A DNA stretch of 40,972 nt from F1-60-MAGs104 sp964355975. GTDB lineage: Bacteria > Planctomycetota > Phycisphaerae > Phycisphaerales > SM1A02. The notes under the pieces were generated by a model. That model was not told the DNA's origin, did not search any database, and saw only the letters and a list, made by a program, of their open reading frames with translations. Made by a program: the position numbers and the translations under genes. The DNA lies in NCBI GenBank assembly GCA_964355975.1, contig CAYHFW010000021.1, positions 1 to 40,972 of the forward strand, in the 5' to 3' direction. This document shows positions 26,939 to 35,870 of the stretch, piece after piece; the stretch's first letter is position 1; every line of letters begins with the position of its first letter.

Positions 26939-26975
26939 AAATGAAACCCGAGGCTTCACGCCCCGGGTTTTTCAT
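26939..26975 (+). terminator. Rho-independent terminator after tRNA-Gly, overlapping the end of the convergent peptidase gene
   Basis: Inverted repeat AATGAAACCCGAGGC / GCCCCGGGTTTTTCATT with a TTCAC loop; the right arm carries the T tract for the plus strand, and the left arm supplies AT-rich sequence for the minus strand. The last codons and stop (26956-26958) of the minus-strand peptidase lie inside it, so one hairpin may end both transcripts. Confidence 0.75.
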
Positions 26976-29190
26976 TGGGCGTCGCGCTGACCGCCCCGCG
27001 CGCCCACACGAGATCACAAAAGAATGCGAACTCGAGGGCAATCTCCTTGAGGCGGTTAAACCGTCCTGAGTTGCCTCCGTGCCCTGCATCCATATTGATG
27101 CGCAGCAGCAGCGGATTCTGATCAGTCTTCATCGCGCGCAAACGCGCGACATACTTCGCGGGCTCGAAATACTGCACCTGCGAGTCCCACAAGCCAGTCG
27201 TCACGAGCATCGCCGGGTACGCCTTCCTCTCGATGCAGTCGATCGGCGAATAGTCACACATGTACTCATACGCAATGCGCTCGCGCGGATCGCCCCACTG
27301 CGTCCATTCATTGGCGGTGAGCGGAATCGTCTCGTCGAGCATCGTCGTGACCACGTCAACAAAGGGCACGTGCAAGCCGATTGCGACGTACTTGTTGCCC
27401 GCTTGATTCGCGACGGCACCCATCAGCAATCCCCCTGCTGATCCACCTGTTGCACAGACCTTGTCTTTGGCGCCGAACTTTTCGCGCGTCAGCGTGTCGG
27501 TGACATCCTCGAAATCGTTGAACGAGTTCTTCTTGCACATGAGGCGTCCGTCTTCGTACCAATCCTGTCCGAGGTCTGCGCCGCCGCGCACGTGCGCGGT
27601 TGCAAGAAGGAACCCCCGGTCGAGAAGCGAGACGCGGTTGCTACTGAAGTCTGCATCCGACGATATTCCGTACGCCCCGTATCCCTCTTGATAGATCGGC
27701 GCCGTTCCATCGCGCTTGTAGCGATCTTTCCGCCACGCGAGCGAGACCGGAATCTTCTTGCCATCGCGCGCGACTGCCCAGATGCGCGATGTCTCGTAGA
27801 GCGATCGGTCGTACCCGATCACTGGCTGCACCTTTCGTAGTGCGCGCGCACCGGACGCGAGGTCGACGTCATAGATGGTGTTCGGCGTGATCATCGACGT
27901 ATAGACAACGCGCACCGCAGGCGACGCGGGATCTTGCGAAGGCATCATGCTCATCGCGTATGCGCTCTCGTCAGCCGCGATCGTGAATGGCTTCTCGCAT
28001 GCGGGCTTCGAGCCCCATGGAATCACACGCACCACGGCGTTGGCCCGCTCGCGCTCGCCCACAGCGATGGCGCGATCGAACAATTGAAAGCCATCGAGTG
28101 AAGTTTCAGCGCGATCCCCGATCAACTCTCGCCACGACGACGTGTTCTGCACATTCGCTTCATCAACTTCGACCAACTTGAAGTTGTGCGCGTGATCATT
28201 CGTGCGGATGACCCACCGTCCATTGAGATGATCGGCGTACGACCGAACGCCCGCGGTGCGCGCGATGGCGACCGTCGGCGATTGCGTTGGATCGCTCGCA
28301 GAAATGACGCGCATTTCACTCGTGTCAAATCCCTCGAGCGTGATCATGATGAACTGGTGCGACGCGCTCAGTGCAACGCCGGTGATCAGCGTCTCATCGG
28401 GCTCGTTGTACACGCGCACATCACTCGTGACTGGCGTGCCAATCGTGTGGCGGTAGACAGGTCCCGTCTGTAACAACTGCGGATCTTGCTGAATATAGAA
28501 AACCGTTTTGTTGTCGAGCGCCCACGCGATCGACTCCATCACTCCAGGAATCGCATCTGCGAGCGTCTCGCCTGTCTTGAGATTCTTAAAGCGAAGCGTG
28601 CTGATGCGCCGTCCTGTTGTGTCGTCAGTCCACGCGAGCAATTCGTTGTTGGGGCTCACCTCACTCGCGCCAATCGAGAAAAATGGTTTCCCCGCGCCAA
28701 GGGCTGGACCATCGAGCATCACCTCAACCGCCGCACCCGCGAGTGGTTCCGTCGCGCTGCCCTTCTGCCGCAGATAGACGGGATACTCAGCGCCCGCATC
28801 AAACCTCGTTGAGTACCAGTATTCATTCTGATAACTCGCAGGGCTTTGATCGTCCTCTTTGATTCGCCCTCGCATTTCTGCGAGCAACCTCTCGCGAAGA
28901 GGCGCGAGGTGCGCGGTCATCGCTTCTGCGTATGCATTCTCGGCGTTGAGGTAGGCAAGAATCTCTGGTCGCTTCGACTTCGAGTCATCATCCCGCAGCC
29001 AGTAATAGTCATCGACGCGGTCACCTTGCGGACTTTTCACTGTAAATGGCGTGCGCGCCGCGATGGGAGGCGTCGGCGCAGCGACCGCCGGCGAACTTCC
29101 CTGCATCGGCGTGATGCAGGAGCACGAACTTGCAGCGACGAGGAATGCGATCGGCGTGCTCGATGCGATCAATTTGATCATGGCAATCAT
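26956..29190 (-). CDS. Oligopeptidase B-like prolyl oligopeptidase (S9A), lipoprotein
   Basis: A serine peptidase of family S9A that cuts short peptides, in oligopeptidase B after basic residues. The 744-residue product has an N-terminal signal with a lipobox-like LVAASSC, so unlike classical PtrB it is probably exported and lipid-anchored. An N-terminal strand and the seven-blade propeller follow (DDYYWLRDDDSKSKRPEIL is the family opening), then the alpha/beta hydrolase domain with Ser584 in CATGGSAGGLLMGA, Asp669 in TTGLWDSQVQYFEPAK and His704 in NMDAGHGGNSGRF. The start at 29190 or 29181 (both ATG) cannot be separated. It is divergent from the kinase gene, with 150 bp between the starts that hold no clear promoter. 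Confidence 0.93.
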   Translation of the reverse strand: MIAMIKLIASSTPIAFLVAASSCSCITPMQGSSPAVAAPTPPIAARTPFTVKSPQGDRVDDYYWLRDDDSKSKRPEILAYLNAENAYAEAMTAHLAPLRERLLAEMRGRIKEDDQSPASYQNEYWYSTRFDAGAEYPVYLRQKGSATEPLAGAAVEVMLDGPALGAGKPFFSIGASEVSPNNELLAWTDDTTGRRISTLRFKNLKTGETLADAIPGVMESIAWALDNKTVFYIQQDPQLLQTGPVYRHTIGTPVTSDVRVYNEPDETLITGVALSASHQFIMITLEGFDTSEMRVISASDPTQSPTVAIARTAGVRSYADHLNGRWVIRTNDHAHNFKLVEVDEANVQNTSSWRELIGDRAETSLDGFQLFDRAIAVGERERANAVVRVIPWGSKPACEKPFTIAADESAYAMSMMPSQDPASPAVRVVYTSMITPNTIYDVDLASGARALRKVQPVIGYDRSLYETSRIWAVARDGKKIPVSLAWRKDRYKRDGTAPIYQEGYGAYGISSDADFSSNRVSLLDRGFLLATAHVRGGADLGQDWYEDGRLMCKKNSFNDFEDVTDTLTREKFGAKDKVCATGGSAGGLLMGAVANQAGNKYVAIGLHVPFVDVVTTMLDETIPLTANEWTQWGDPRERIAYEYMCDYSPIDCIERKAYPAMLVTTGLWDSQVQYFEPAKYVARLRAMKTDQNPLLLRINMDAGHGGNSGRFNRLKEIALEFAFFCDLVWARGAVSATPNEKPGA

Positions 29191-29340
29191 GCTGCAGATC
29201 CTACGAGAGCCGGCATAGATCCTGCGGGTTCGCGGTCACCACGTCGACCAACTCTTGTTGCGTAGTCAAACTTGCAGACAAACATCTTCACGAAGCCACC
29301 ATGCGCTCCTACACTCCGAACCTGCCGAGGCACACGGGCG

Positions 29341-32300
29341 ATGAACCACGAACCTGCAAATTTGCACGCAAACGGATCGAATCCGAATGGATTCATCGGT
29401 CCATTTCGCGTCGTCGGAGTGATTGCGCACGGCGGCGCCGGCGTTGTCTACCGCTGCATGCAGGAGTCTCCGATTCGTCGCCTCGTCGCTGTGAAGGTGA
29501 TGCGCCCTGGTCTCGTAGCCCAACATTTTCGCGAGCGCTTCGACCTCGAGCGTCAGGTGCTCGCACGAATGAACCACCCAAATGTCGAGGGCATCATCGA
29601 CGCTGGCACGACCGACGACGACCAGCCCTGGTTTGCGATGTGCTTGATCGAGGGGCTGCCGATCACCCAACACTGCGACCGCGCGCAACTTGCGCTCCCC
29701 GAGAGAATCATGCTCTTTCTCGAGGTCTGCGCGGGGGTTTCGCATGCGCATGCGAAAGGAATCATCCACCGCGACCTCAAGCCCAACAATGTGCTCGTCG
29801 CAGCGGGCAGTGACGATCCGACTGCGAAGGTCATCGACTTTGGAATTGCCAAGAGCAGCGATGTCGATGACGAACCGACGCGCGACCTGACGGCGCACGG
29901 GCTCTTTCTTGGCACGCTCGCCTACACAAGCCCCGAACAAGCAACTCTCGGCACCGCCCATGCCGATGCGCGCAGCGATGTCTTTTCGCTCGGCACACTT
30001 CTGCACGAAATCATCTGCGGACAGTCACATCTGCTCATCGAGCCGCGGCAAGCCGGGCTGAGCGACCTCGCGAAGTTCGAACCGACGCGCATGTCGACGC
30101 GCACCGAGTCGCTCGCGCGCACGAATCCGGTCGTGGCTGAACGCATCGCGAGCGATCGCGCCACCACAGCTCCAACGCTCGTGAAACATCTGCGCGGCGA
30201 CCTCGATGCGATCGTCATGACGGCGCTCGCTCCGCAGCCCGACCGTCGGTACGGCACCGTCGACGCGCTCGCCGAAGACCTGCGCCGATTTCTCGACGGA
30301 CGTCCAGTTCAGGCGACGCCACCAACGCGCCGCTACCTCTTGTCGAGATTCGTGCGCCGACACAGAACCGAGTCAGCGGCTGCCCTCGTCGCAGTCGCGA
30401 TCGTTCTTGGAGCGCTCGTCACTGTCACTGCGTTGTTCATTCGTGAGGTTGAGTTACTCGCGACGACCGAACGCGCTCTCTATGTCTCAAGTCTCGCCGC
30501 ATCCGACGGTGCTGCCGCGCGCGGCGAGCCAGGTGCAGCGCTTGAGGCGCTCATCATGGCACCCGAATCGCAGCGCTCGTTCGAGTGGTACTACCGAATG
30601 CGGTTGGCCGACGAGGCCATTCAAACTGCGTCGTTCATCGGTCAGATTTACGATGTGAAGTTCTCGCCGGACGGCAAGAAACTTGCCGTTGTCGTTGGAG
30701 ATGTCTTCATACTCGATGCAGCGACCTTCGGGCAAGAGCGCTCGTTCACTGGCATCGCACCAGACTCTGCGGGAAGCGAACTTTGGTGGGTTGAATGGAG
30801 CCCCGACGGCACGCACATCGCCGCGGGTGCGCTCGAGGGAGACGTTGGAATCTGGAATGTCGCCACTGGCGAGCTCACCGCATCCCGACCCATCGGCGCC
30901 GAGTCTGCCACGGGCACGTGGCTGAGCAATGATCGCTTCGCCCTCGGGCTTGCCACTGGAGAGATCGTCATCCTTTCTTCGAACGCGCTCGAACCAATTG
31001 GCCAACCGTTTCATGCTGGCGCGGGCGAACTTGTTGGGCTCAAAGAGATTCCCGGGCAAATCCTGCTTGCGCTCGGACGCCAAGCCCTCACCGCGATCGA
31101 CCTCACGACCATGAGCAGATTGTGGAGCGTGCCAGCGCTCGGAAACTCTGTCGCGTTTTCGTTCAATCCAGACAGAAGTCGGGTCGCCGTTTCGTATCGC
31201 GGCGCGGCACCACCGTCGATCCACAGCACGATCGATGGCGCGTTGATCGCGCGCCTTGAAAAAGGCGAGGGGGCATGGGACATCAGTTGGTCCCTCGATG
31301 GCACCTCGATCTGGACGAGCGGCTTCGACGAGCGCGTTCTGGTGTTCGATGCGGTGACCTTCAAACTGAGTCGCGTTCTGAGTGGCGGAGTCGGGCAGAT
31401 GTGGGCGGTGGATGCCCTCGACGGTGACACCGCCGTGACTGGTGAGATGGCGGGAACGCTTCGGCGGTGGAACCTCCGCAATGATGGTCCGCGGCGATCG
31501 ATGAAGTTGAGCGAGTTTGCGCTTGTGAATGCCGCAGGAAGTTTGGACGACACGCACGCGTTCGTGGCAGACGAGGTAGGAGCCTTGCGCTGTGTTGATC
31601 TTGACACGATGCAAATCGTGTGGACCGAAAATGGCAATGGCACTGTGATCGCGATGCGGACGATTGATCAAGAGACTCTTGCAGTCGTGCGCTCTGGCGG
31701 GATCGTGAGTCTGCTCGACGTCACCTCGGGCAAGCCCAGTGCTGCAGTCGACCTCAAGTGGGGGCACGCATCGGTCGCGGCGATTTCGAGTGACGCGAGA
31801 TTCATCGTCATCGCGCGCGGTCGCGATCTGATCGGCATCGAACCTTGGCGAGACACCGTGCTGTGGAATCTCGAAGGCGTACGCGACCGCACCACCGAAT
31901 TGGCAATCTCGCGCGATGACGCGACGGTCGTTGCAGCGGCGCTTCAAGAGCCTGTTGACATTCTCGACACATCGACGGGCGCGCGGGTCGGCGATGCGAG
32001 TTGGTCGGGCGCCTCGCATGCGCAAGTTGCCTTTGCAACAGACAACAACGTCCTCTGGACCGTGACGCAAGAGACACAGTCTGAGGTCGTCGGACTGGAC
32101 TTGCGCACACTGCAAGCTGTGGCACGCTTTGGCAGCATGCGAGGAAGTGTGCGACAACTCGGTGTCGCCGCTCTCGTGGACAAAGCTGCCGCACAGTCAG
32201 TCATGGGATCCGTCAAGGTCTTCGACCTCGGTCAACTCGACGACCTCTTGTCACTCGATGCAATCCCCGGCACCGGAGCCGAGGGCGGCAAGATGCTGCG

Positions 32301-32400
32301 GGTGCCGCGATTCACGCCACACGCCGAGCGACTCTTGCTGCTGCAACACGACGGCGTACTCGAGGTTCTCGACGGCAGTCCCCTGCCCGTGAAAAAGTGA
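29341..32400 (+). CDS. Ser/Thr protein kinase with transmembrane helix and WD40-like repeats
   Basis: A 1019-residue kinase of the PknB type common in Planctomycetes. The kinase domain spans about residues 20-325: glycine loop VIAHGGAGVVYRC, Lys52 in VAVKVM, HRD Asp145 in GIIHRDLKPNNVL, DFG Asp166 in VIDFGIAKS, and TSPEQA in the activation segment. One helix follows at about 343-365 (AAALVAVAIVLGALVTVTAL), then roughly 650 residues of WD40/propeller-like repeats (VKFSPDGKKLAVV, VEWSPDGTHIAAG, ISWSLDGTSIWTS) on the outer side. A long insert in the kinase C-lobe (around residues 225-290) is typical for the group. The start ATG 29341 is preferred over an earlier codon at 29272 because the kinase fold begins soon after it. 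Target and ligand are unknown. Confidence 0.95.
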   Translation: MNHEPANLHANGSNPNGFIGPFRVVGVIAHGGAGVVYRCMQESPIRRLVAVKVMRPGLVAQHFRERFDLERQVLARMNHPNVEGIIDAGTTDDDQPWFAMCLIEGLPITQHCDRAQLALPERIMLFLEVCAGVSHAHAKGIIHRDLKPNNVLVAAGSDDPTAKVIDFGIAKSSDVDDEPTRDLTAHGLFLGTLAYTSPEQATLGTAHADARSDVFSLGTLLHEIICGQSHLLIEPRQAGLSDLAKFEPTRMSTRTESLARTNPVVAERIASDRATTAPTLVKHLRGDLDAIVMTALAPQPDRRYGTVDALAEDLRRFLDGRPVQATPPTRRYLLSRFVRRHRTESAAALVAVAIVLGALVTVTALFIREVELLATTERALYVSSLAASDGAAARGEPGAALEALIMAPESQRSFEWYYRMRLADEAIQTASFIGQIYDVKFSPDGKKLAVVVGDVFILDAATFGQERSFTGIAPDSAGSELWWVEWSPDGTHIAAGALEGDVGIWNVATGELTASRPIGAESATGTWLSNDRFALGLATGEIVILSSNALEPIGQPFHAGAGELVGLKEIPGQILLALGRQALTAIDLTTMSRLWSVPALGNSVAFSFNPDRSRVAVSYRGAAPPSIHSTIDGALIARLEKGEGAWDISWSLDGTSIWTSGFDERVLVFDAVTFKLSRVLSGGVGQMWAVDALDGDTAVTGEMAGTLRRWNLRNDGPRRSMKLSEFALVNAAGSLDDTHAFVADEVGALRCVDLDTMQIVWTENGNGTVIAMRTIDQETLAVVRSGGIVSLLDVTSGKPSAAVDLKWGHASVAAISSDARFIVIARGRDLIGIEPWRDTVLWNLEGVRDRTTELAISRDDATVVAAALQEPVDILDTSTGARVGDASWSGASHAQVAFATDNNVLWTVTQETQSEVVGLDLRTLQAVARFGSMRGSVRQLGVAALVDKAAAQSVMGSVKVFDLGQLDDLLSLDAIPGTGAEGGKMLRVPRFTPHAERLLLLQHDGVLEVLDGSPLPVKK

Positions 32401-32412
32401 ACGCCGCGAATT

Positions 32413-32489
32413 TTGAAGCGGGCAAGGAGTGTCGACAATCGACACTGGGTGCCCATTTCAAGCGGACATCGTGGGACTGATTGCGCGCG
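32413..32489 (+). repeat. Palindromic hairpin repeat, copy A (upstream of MFS gene)
   Basis: A 49-nt imperfect palindrome (32413-32461) with inner arms AGTGTCGA/TCGACACT around a CAA loop and outer arms TTGAAGCGGGCAA and GTGCCCATTTCAA, plus about 28 nt of conserved tail ending in GATTGCGCGCG. It occupies most of the 107-bp gap between the kinase stop and the MFS start. Copy B at 33824 has the same layout and orientation. Confidence 0.85.
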
Positions 32490-32507
32490 CGATAAAGTGC
32501 ACCCATC

Positions 32508-33752
32508 GTGGCGACTCTCGATCAAACTCGCGAGGTACGTGGATGGCTCGCATTTGGGTCGGTCTCTGCCTTCGTGCTTCTGCAGTTTTGTGTGCAGGGA
32601 CTCTTCGTGACATCCATGCCGCGACTCTCAACCGAGATGGCCCTCGATGAGTCCACCGCGGTGCTTCTTGCAGCGGTGTTCTTCGTCTCTTATGCAGGGG
32701 CGCAGGTTCCCGTGGGATTGCTGCTCGACCGCGTGCGACCAGGCGCGCTTCTGCCCGCCGCATGCGTGGCGATGGGGGTTGGCGCGTATTGGCTCGCACA
32801 CGCGAACTCGGTGAGCGACGTGGCACTTGCCCGACTGTGGCTCGGCGCGGTGAGCGCGTTCGCATTCGCTGGCGCAGTGCTTCTCGCGCAACGACGCATC
32901 GCCGCGCGCTGGGTACCGCTGTGCGTCGGGATCGTCGATGCATCGTTCGGTGTAGGAAGCGCACTCGGCGGATCGCTCGGCGCCTTGCAGGAACAGTCGT
33001 GGCGCGCGCCGTTCGTGTGGTGCGCGTGGGCAAGTGTGCCAGTCGCGGCGTGCATGCTGTTGGCGATCGGATGGGGCAACTCGCGAGGCGCGGCATCGAT
33101 CGTGACTGCACCGCAAGAGAGGGTGTGGCCGTCGCTGCGAAGAGTGATCGCGAACGCGCAAGTTCGCGCCCTCGCGATCGCCTACTTCGGGCTTGCGGGG
33201 ATCATCTTCGGACTCGCCGGATATTGGAATGTCCCGCTGCAATCGGCGTACGGCCGCACCGTCGAGGTCGCGGGCTATTTCGGCAGTGCATGCTTCTTCG
33301 CGCTCGCGGCTGGCGCACCGATGGCTGGGCTGCTCGTTGCGCGCGGAGTGCGGCCGACGCGGCTGCTCGTGTGGGGAGCGACAGTGTGCGCCTTCGCGTG
33401 GGCGGTGATCGTCTACATCCCGCGCGTCGACTTCATGCCAGTACCCATTGCGTTCTGGGCGCTGCTTGGACTCTCGCTCTCAACGACCGTGCTGTTGTTT
33501 CCGCTCGCGGTCGACGCGGCTGGTCCCGCCGCCGCCGCAACCGCCGTCACCGTTGTCAATATGGCGGGACTCGTTGGCGCGGGAGTGTTTCAGTATCTCC
33601 CGTCAACGCTTCTTGACATCGATGCGCAAGAGCCGAGCCTCAGCGACCTCAGGATCGCACTCTCGGTGCAGATGGTCGCGATCGTCATTGCCTGGATCGT
33701 GCTGCGACGAGTGTGGGTTCGAGCCCGAAGTGCATCACAGATGCCATCGTAG
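32508..33752 (+). CDS. MFS transporter
   Basis: A 414-residue polytopic inner-membrane protein with about 12 hydrophobic helices, of the major facilitator superfamily. After helix 2 the loop VPVGLLLDRVRPGALL matches MFS motif A (G.L.DR.G.R). The substrate cannot be read from the sequence. It starts at GTG 32508 (MATLDQTREVRGWLAFG) without a clear Shine-Dalgarno sequence. It stands alone, flanked on both sides by a copy of the hairpin repeat, and converges on the FGE-fold gene of cassette 1. Confidence 0.9.
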   Translation: MATLDQTREVRGWLAFGSVSAFVLLQFCVQGLFVTSMPRLSTEMALDESTAVLLAAVFFVSYAGAQVPVGLLLDRVRPGALLPAACVAMGVGAYWLAHANSVSDVALARLWLGAVSAFAFAGAVLLAQRRIAARWVPLCVGIVDASFGVGSALGGSLGALQEQSWRAPFVWCAWASVPVAACMLLAIGWGNSRGAASIVTAPQERVWPSLRRVIANAQVRALAIAYFGLAGIIFGLAGYWNVPLQSAYGRTVEVAGYFGSACFFALAAGAPMAGLLVARGVRPTRLLVWGATVCAFAWAVIVYIPRVDFMPVPIAFWALLGLSLSTTVLLFPLAVDAAGPAAAATAVTVVNMAGLVGAGVFQYLPSTLLDIDAQEPSLSDLRIALSVQMVAIVIAWIVLRRVWVRARSASQMPS

Positions 33753-33823
33753 AAAGTGTGCCATCAACAGCGCGGCCGTGGCGAGGTGCGTCAGGCGCGA
33801 GGCTCGCGCAGTCGGGGCAACGT

Positions 33824-33901
33824 TTGAATCGGGCAATGAGTGTCGAAAATCGACACTGGTTGCCCGATTCAAGTGGTGAGCGTGTTACGGATTGCGCGCG
33901 A
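33824..33901 (+). repeat. Palindromic hairpin repeat, copy B (between MFS and FGE-fold gene)
   Basis: A 49-nt palindrome (33824-33872): outer arms TTGAATCGGGCAA and TTGCCCGATTCAA pair perfectly over 13 bp, inner arms AGTGTCGA/TCGACACT pair over 8 bp, with a 2-nt internal bulge (TG/GG) and AAA loop. The conserved tail runs into the last codons of the minus-strand FGE-fold gene (stop at 33885-33887), so the hairpin also lies 12 nt after that stop and may serve as its terminator. Confidence 0.88.
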
Positions 33902-35075
33902 CGCGGAAGCCGAGGTGGATTTCAAGTTGCGTGCTGTTGGCGCCTTCGTAACTAGAGGCACGGGAGTAGCTAACAGGGTGCTCATATGCGCCACCACGAA
34001 CCACGTGATAGGTGCCAGTAGGTGGTCCTTGAGGGTCGACGACACTCTGAGAGGAGTATGCGTAGGTGTACGTCGAGCAGAACTCGTAGGCATTCCCAAG
34101 CATGTCGTAGAACCCAAATGCATTGGGTGCCTTCGTCGCTACTGCATGAAGCGTTCCGCCAGAATTTGTGTTGTACCAGGCGATGTCGGTCGTTGCTCCG
34201 TAGCGCGCGGTTGTTGTTCCGGCTCGGCAAGCGAACTCCCACTCCGCACTCGTTGGAAGGCGCAGACCCTTCGCCACGCAGAACGCCTGAGCACTATTCC
34301 AACTCAGGACTTTTGGGATGGTCGAACTTCCGCCGCCATACTGCGCTTGGGTCACCTCAAGCTTTCCAAGGTAGAACGACTGGGTCAGTGTCACTTGGTG
34401 CGCTGGGCTTTCGTTGGGGAAGCATTCCGAATCCCCCGCACTACACCCCATCATGAAAGTCCCTGGTGGAACGAGCAGCATCTCGATGTTGCTCGCGTTG
34501 TCGCGCACGCGCCACGGCAGATTCGTATCGATGATCTTCTGTCGCAGCGCAGCATCGGTCACGACCGCTGGATCGGGCAGCGCCTCAGGAGTCGTCGCCC
34601 ATGAAAGCGGCGGCGGTGGCGGCGGCGCGCACTGTCCCCAGTTGGTGAGCACATACGAGAGGTCGATCCCATTGATCGCGCCATCTCCGTTGACGTCACC
34701 CTCGCAGGCCCCTGTGCCTTGCGCGCAACTCACATCAAGCTCTGGCGAGAATGAAACGGCCGCGAATGCAACGGCAGCCGACGCGGCGATATTGGCGACA
34801 TGGGCGATGTGTGAACTCTTGTTTGACATGTGACTTTCTCCAGAAATCGCACCGTCCCCGGCAGGCAACATCCCCGCGCCGACAGAACCCTGCGAAGAGA
34901 GAAAGCCATCCAGTGCCCCAGCGGCCCAAAGTCCAACCAGAATTATTGCGGCCCCGCCGACCACGAACCCGCCCCGCCGCCGCTGCGACTTTCGACTCGT
35001 GCCCACGAGGTCGCTCGCAGCCGCGAGCCGCCGCGCGACAGCGTCATCAATCTCCCAGCGCCGCGGCGTAGACAT
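33885..35075 (-). CDS. Cassette 1: TM protein in frame with secreted FGE-sulfatase-fold protein with dockerin-like repeat
   Basis: The long form starts at 35075 (MSTPRRWEIDDAVARRL), overlapping the ECF gene by 29 nt. Its residues of about 1-35 are basic, about 36-52 form one helix (GFVVGGAAIILVGLWAAGAL), and a short linker follows. Without a stop the frame reaches ATG 34829, which has its own GGAGAAAG site and begins a signal peptide (MSNKSSHIAHVANIAASAAVAFAA); the short form is 314 residues. Next come a dockerin-like repeat (GDVNGDGAINGIDLSYVLTNWG), a proline run, and an FGE-sulfatase domain (MLLVPPGTFMMGC, LGKLEVTQAQY, RLPTSAEWEFACRAG, GFRVARNP). The two catalytic cysteines of true formylglycine-generating enzymes are absent (GGAYEHPVSYSRAS), and the segment after TQAQY is short. 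So it is a structural or binding member rather than a sulfatase activator. Confidence 0.82.
   Translation of the reverse strand: MSTPRRWEIDDAVARRLAAASDLVGTSRKSQRRRGGFVVGGAAIILVGLWAAGALDGFLSSQGSVGAGMLPAGDGAISGESHMSNKSSHIAHVANIAASAAVAFAAVSFSPELDVSCAQGTGACEGDVNGDGAINGIDLSYVLTNWGQCAPPPPPPLSWATTPEALPDPAVVTDAALRQKIIDTNLPWRVRDNASNIEMLLVPPGTFMMGCSAGDSECFPNESPAHQVTLTQSFYLGKLEVTQAQYGGGSSTIPKVLSWNSAQAFCVAKGLRLPTSAEWEFACRAGTTTARYGATTDIAWYNTNSGGTLHAVATKAPNAFGFYDMLGNAYEFCSTYTYAYSSQSVVDPQGPPTGTYHVVRGGAYEHPVSYSRASSYEGANSTQLEIHLGFRVARNP
34829..34841 (-). promoter_or_regulatory. Internal ribosome binding site and start of cassette 1 secreted protein
   Basis: GGAGAAAG (34834-34841, minus strand) lies 8 nt (from GGAG) before ATG 34829, in frame with the TM protein upstream. 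The 12-mer TTCTGGAGAAAG is identical to that at the same place in cassette 2. Confidence 0.7.
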
Positions 35076-35796
35076 CGTTGACACTCCGTTCGAGGTCTTC
35101 TGCGGCGACTCCGTCGTCGCGCAGCACCGCAGCAATTGCGCGGCGCAATCTGTACTGCGCCATCCGACTCATTGCGCGAGCGTCGCTGCGCGCAACGCCA
35201 AGTTCATCCGCCGCGGCCGCGTACTCGACGCCGTCGAGCACATGCCGCTCGAAAAGACGCCACACATCTTCGCGACCTTCACTCGCGAGTTCGGCCGCTG
35301 CTTGCGCTGCTGCCTCGACGAGAATTCCGCGCGCCCACGCGCGGTCGAATGCGCGCTCTGCACTTGGATCGCTCGACTCGTCGTTGACCGGCGAATCGAT
35401 GTCGCCGCGCGCTCCGCCCTCGCGCGCAGCGCGGCGGCGCGCATCACGCGCGAGCGTGCGCAGGTCAAGCAGGATTCCATTCATGAGCCAGCGGCGCAGC
35501 GGCACTCGAACTGCCCTCCAACGCTCGAGATATTCAATCGATTCGAGCCGACGTGCGAAGAATCCTGCGACGAGATCGTCTGCGTCTCCGAAAGTTCGCC
35601 AGCGCGATCCACGGATGTACGCGCGCAGTGGCTCGCGGTAGCGATCCATCACATGCCGACTGAGCGCTCGAATCGCATCGCGGTGCGCCTGCGTGTCGCC
35701 GCAGTCGCGCGCGGCGGCTCCCACGCCGATCTGGGTCTCGAGCCATGTGCGGTGCGTCGATGGAAAGTGATCTGTGAGCGAAGTACCCCGCGACAT
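35047..35796 (-). CDS. Cassette 1: ECF-like RNA polymerase sigma factor
   Basis: A 249-residue protein of the Planctomycetes-type ECF sigma family. The N-terminus has DHFPSTHRTWLETQIG, then a region 2-like part (MDRYREPLRAYI, DADDLVAGFFARRLES, VPLRRWLMNGILLDLRTLARD) and a C-terminal region 4-like helix-turn-helix (ELGVARSDARAMSRMAQYRLRRAIA). The start at 35796 is set by comparison with the two paralogues in the window, which all begin shortly before FPST. The TM protein gene starts inside its last 29 nt. It is divergent from the cassette 2 sigma gene, with 128 bp between. Region 2 is diverged from classical ECFs, so a DNA-binding role is family inference. Confidence 0.83.
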   Translation of the reverse strand: MSRGTSLTDHFPSTHRTWLETQIGVGAAARDCGDTQAHRDAIRALSRHVMDRYREPLRAYIRGSRWRTFGDADDLVAGFFARRLESIEYLERWRAVRVPLRRWLMNGILLDLRTLARDARRRAAREGGARGDIDSPVNDESSDPSAERAFDRAWARGILVEAAAQAAAELASEGREDVWRLFERHVLDGVEYAAAADELGVARSDARAMSRMAQYRLRRAIAAVLRDDGVAAEDLERSVNDVYAAALGD

Positions 35797-35870
35797 GTGA
35801 TCACGATACAGCGATGCGCGCGAGGATCGAAGCGTCGCCGTTTGTTTTTCGAATCTGCCCGGCAAATGAA

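Noticed and set aside
30487..32157. 556-codon minus-strand open frame
   Set aside because: Antisense to the WD40 part of the Ser/Thr kinase; Arg/Asp-rich with no recognisable family.
33840..34604. 254-codon plus-strand open frame starting in hairpin copy B
   Set aside because: Runs antisense through the FGE-fold gene; the apparent start similarity to an open frame at copy A comes from the shared repeat.
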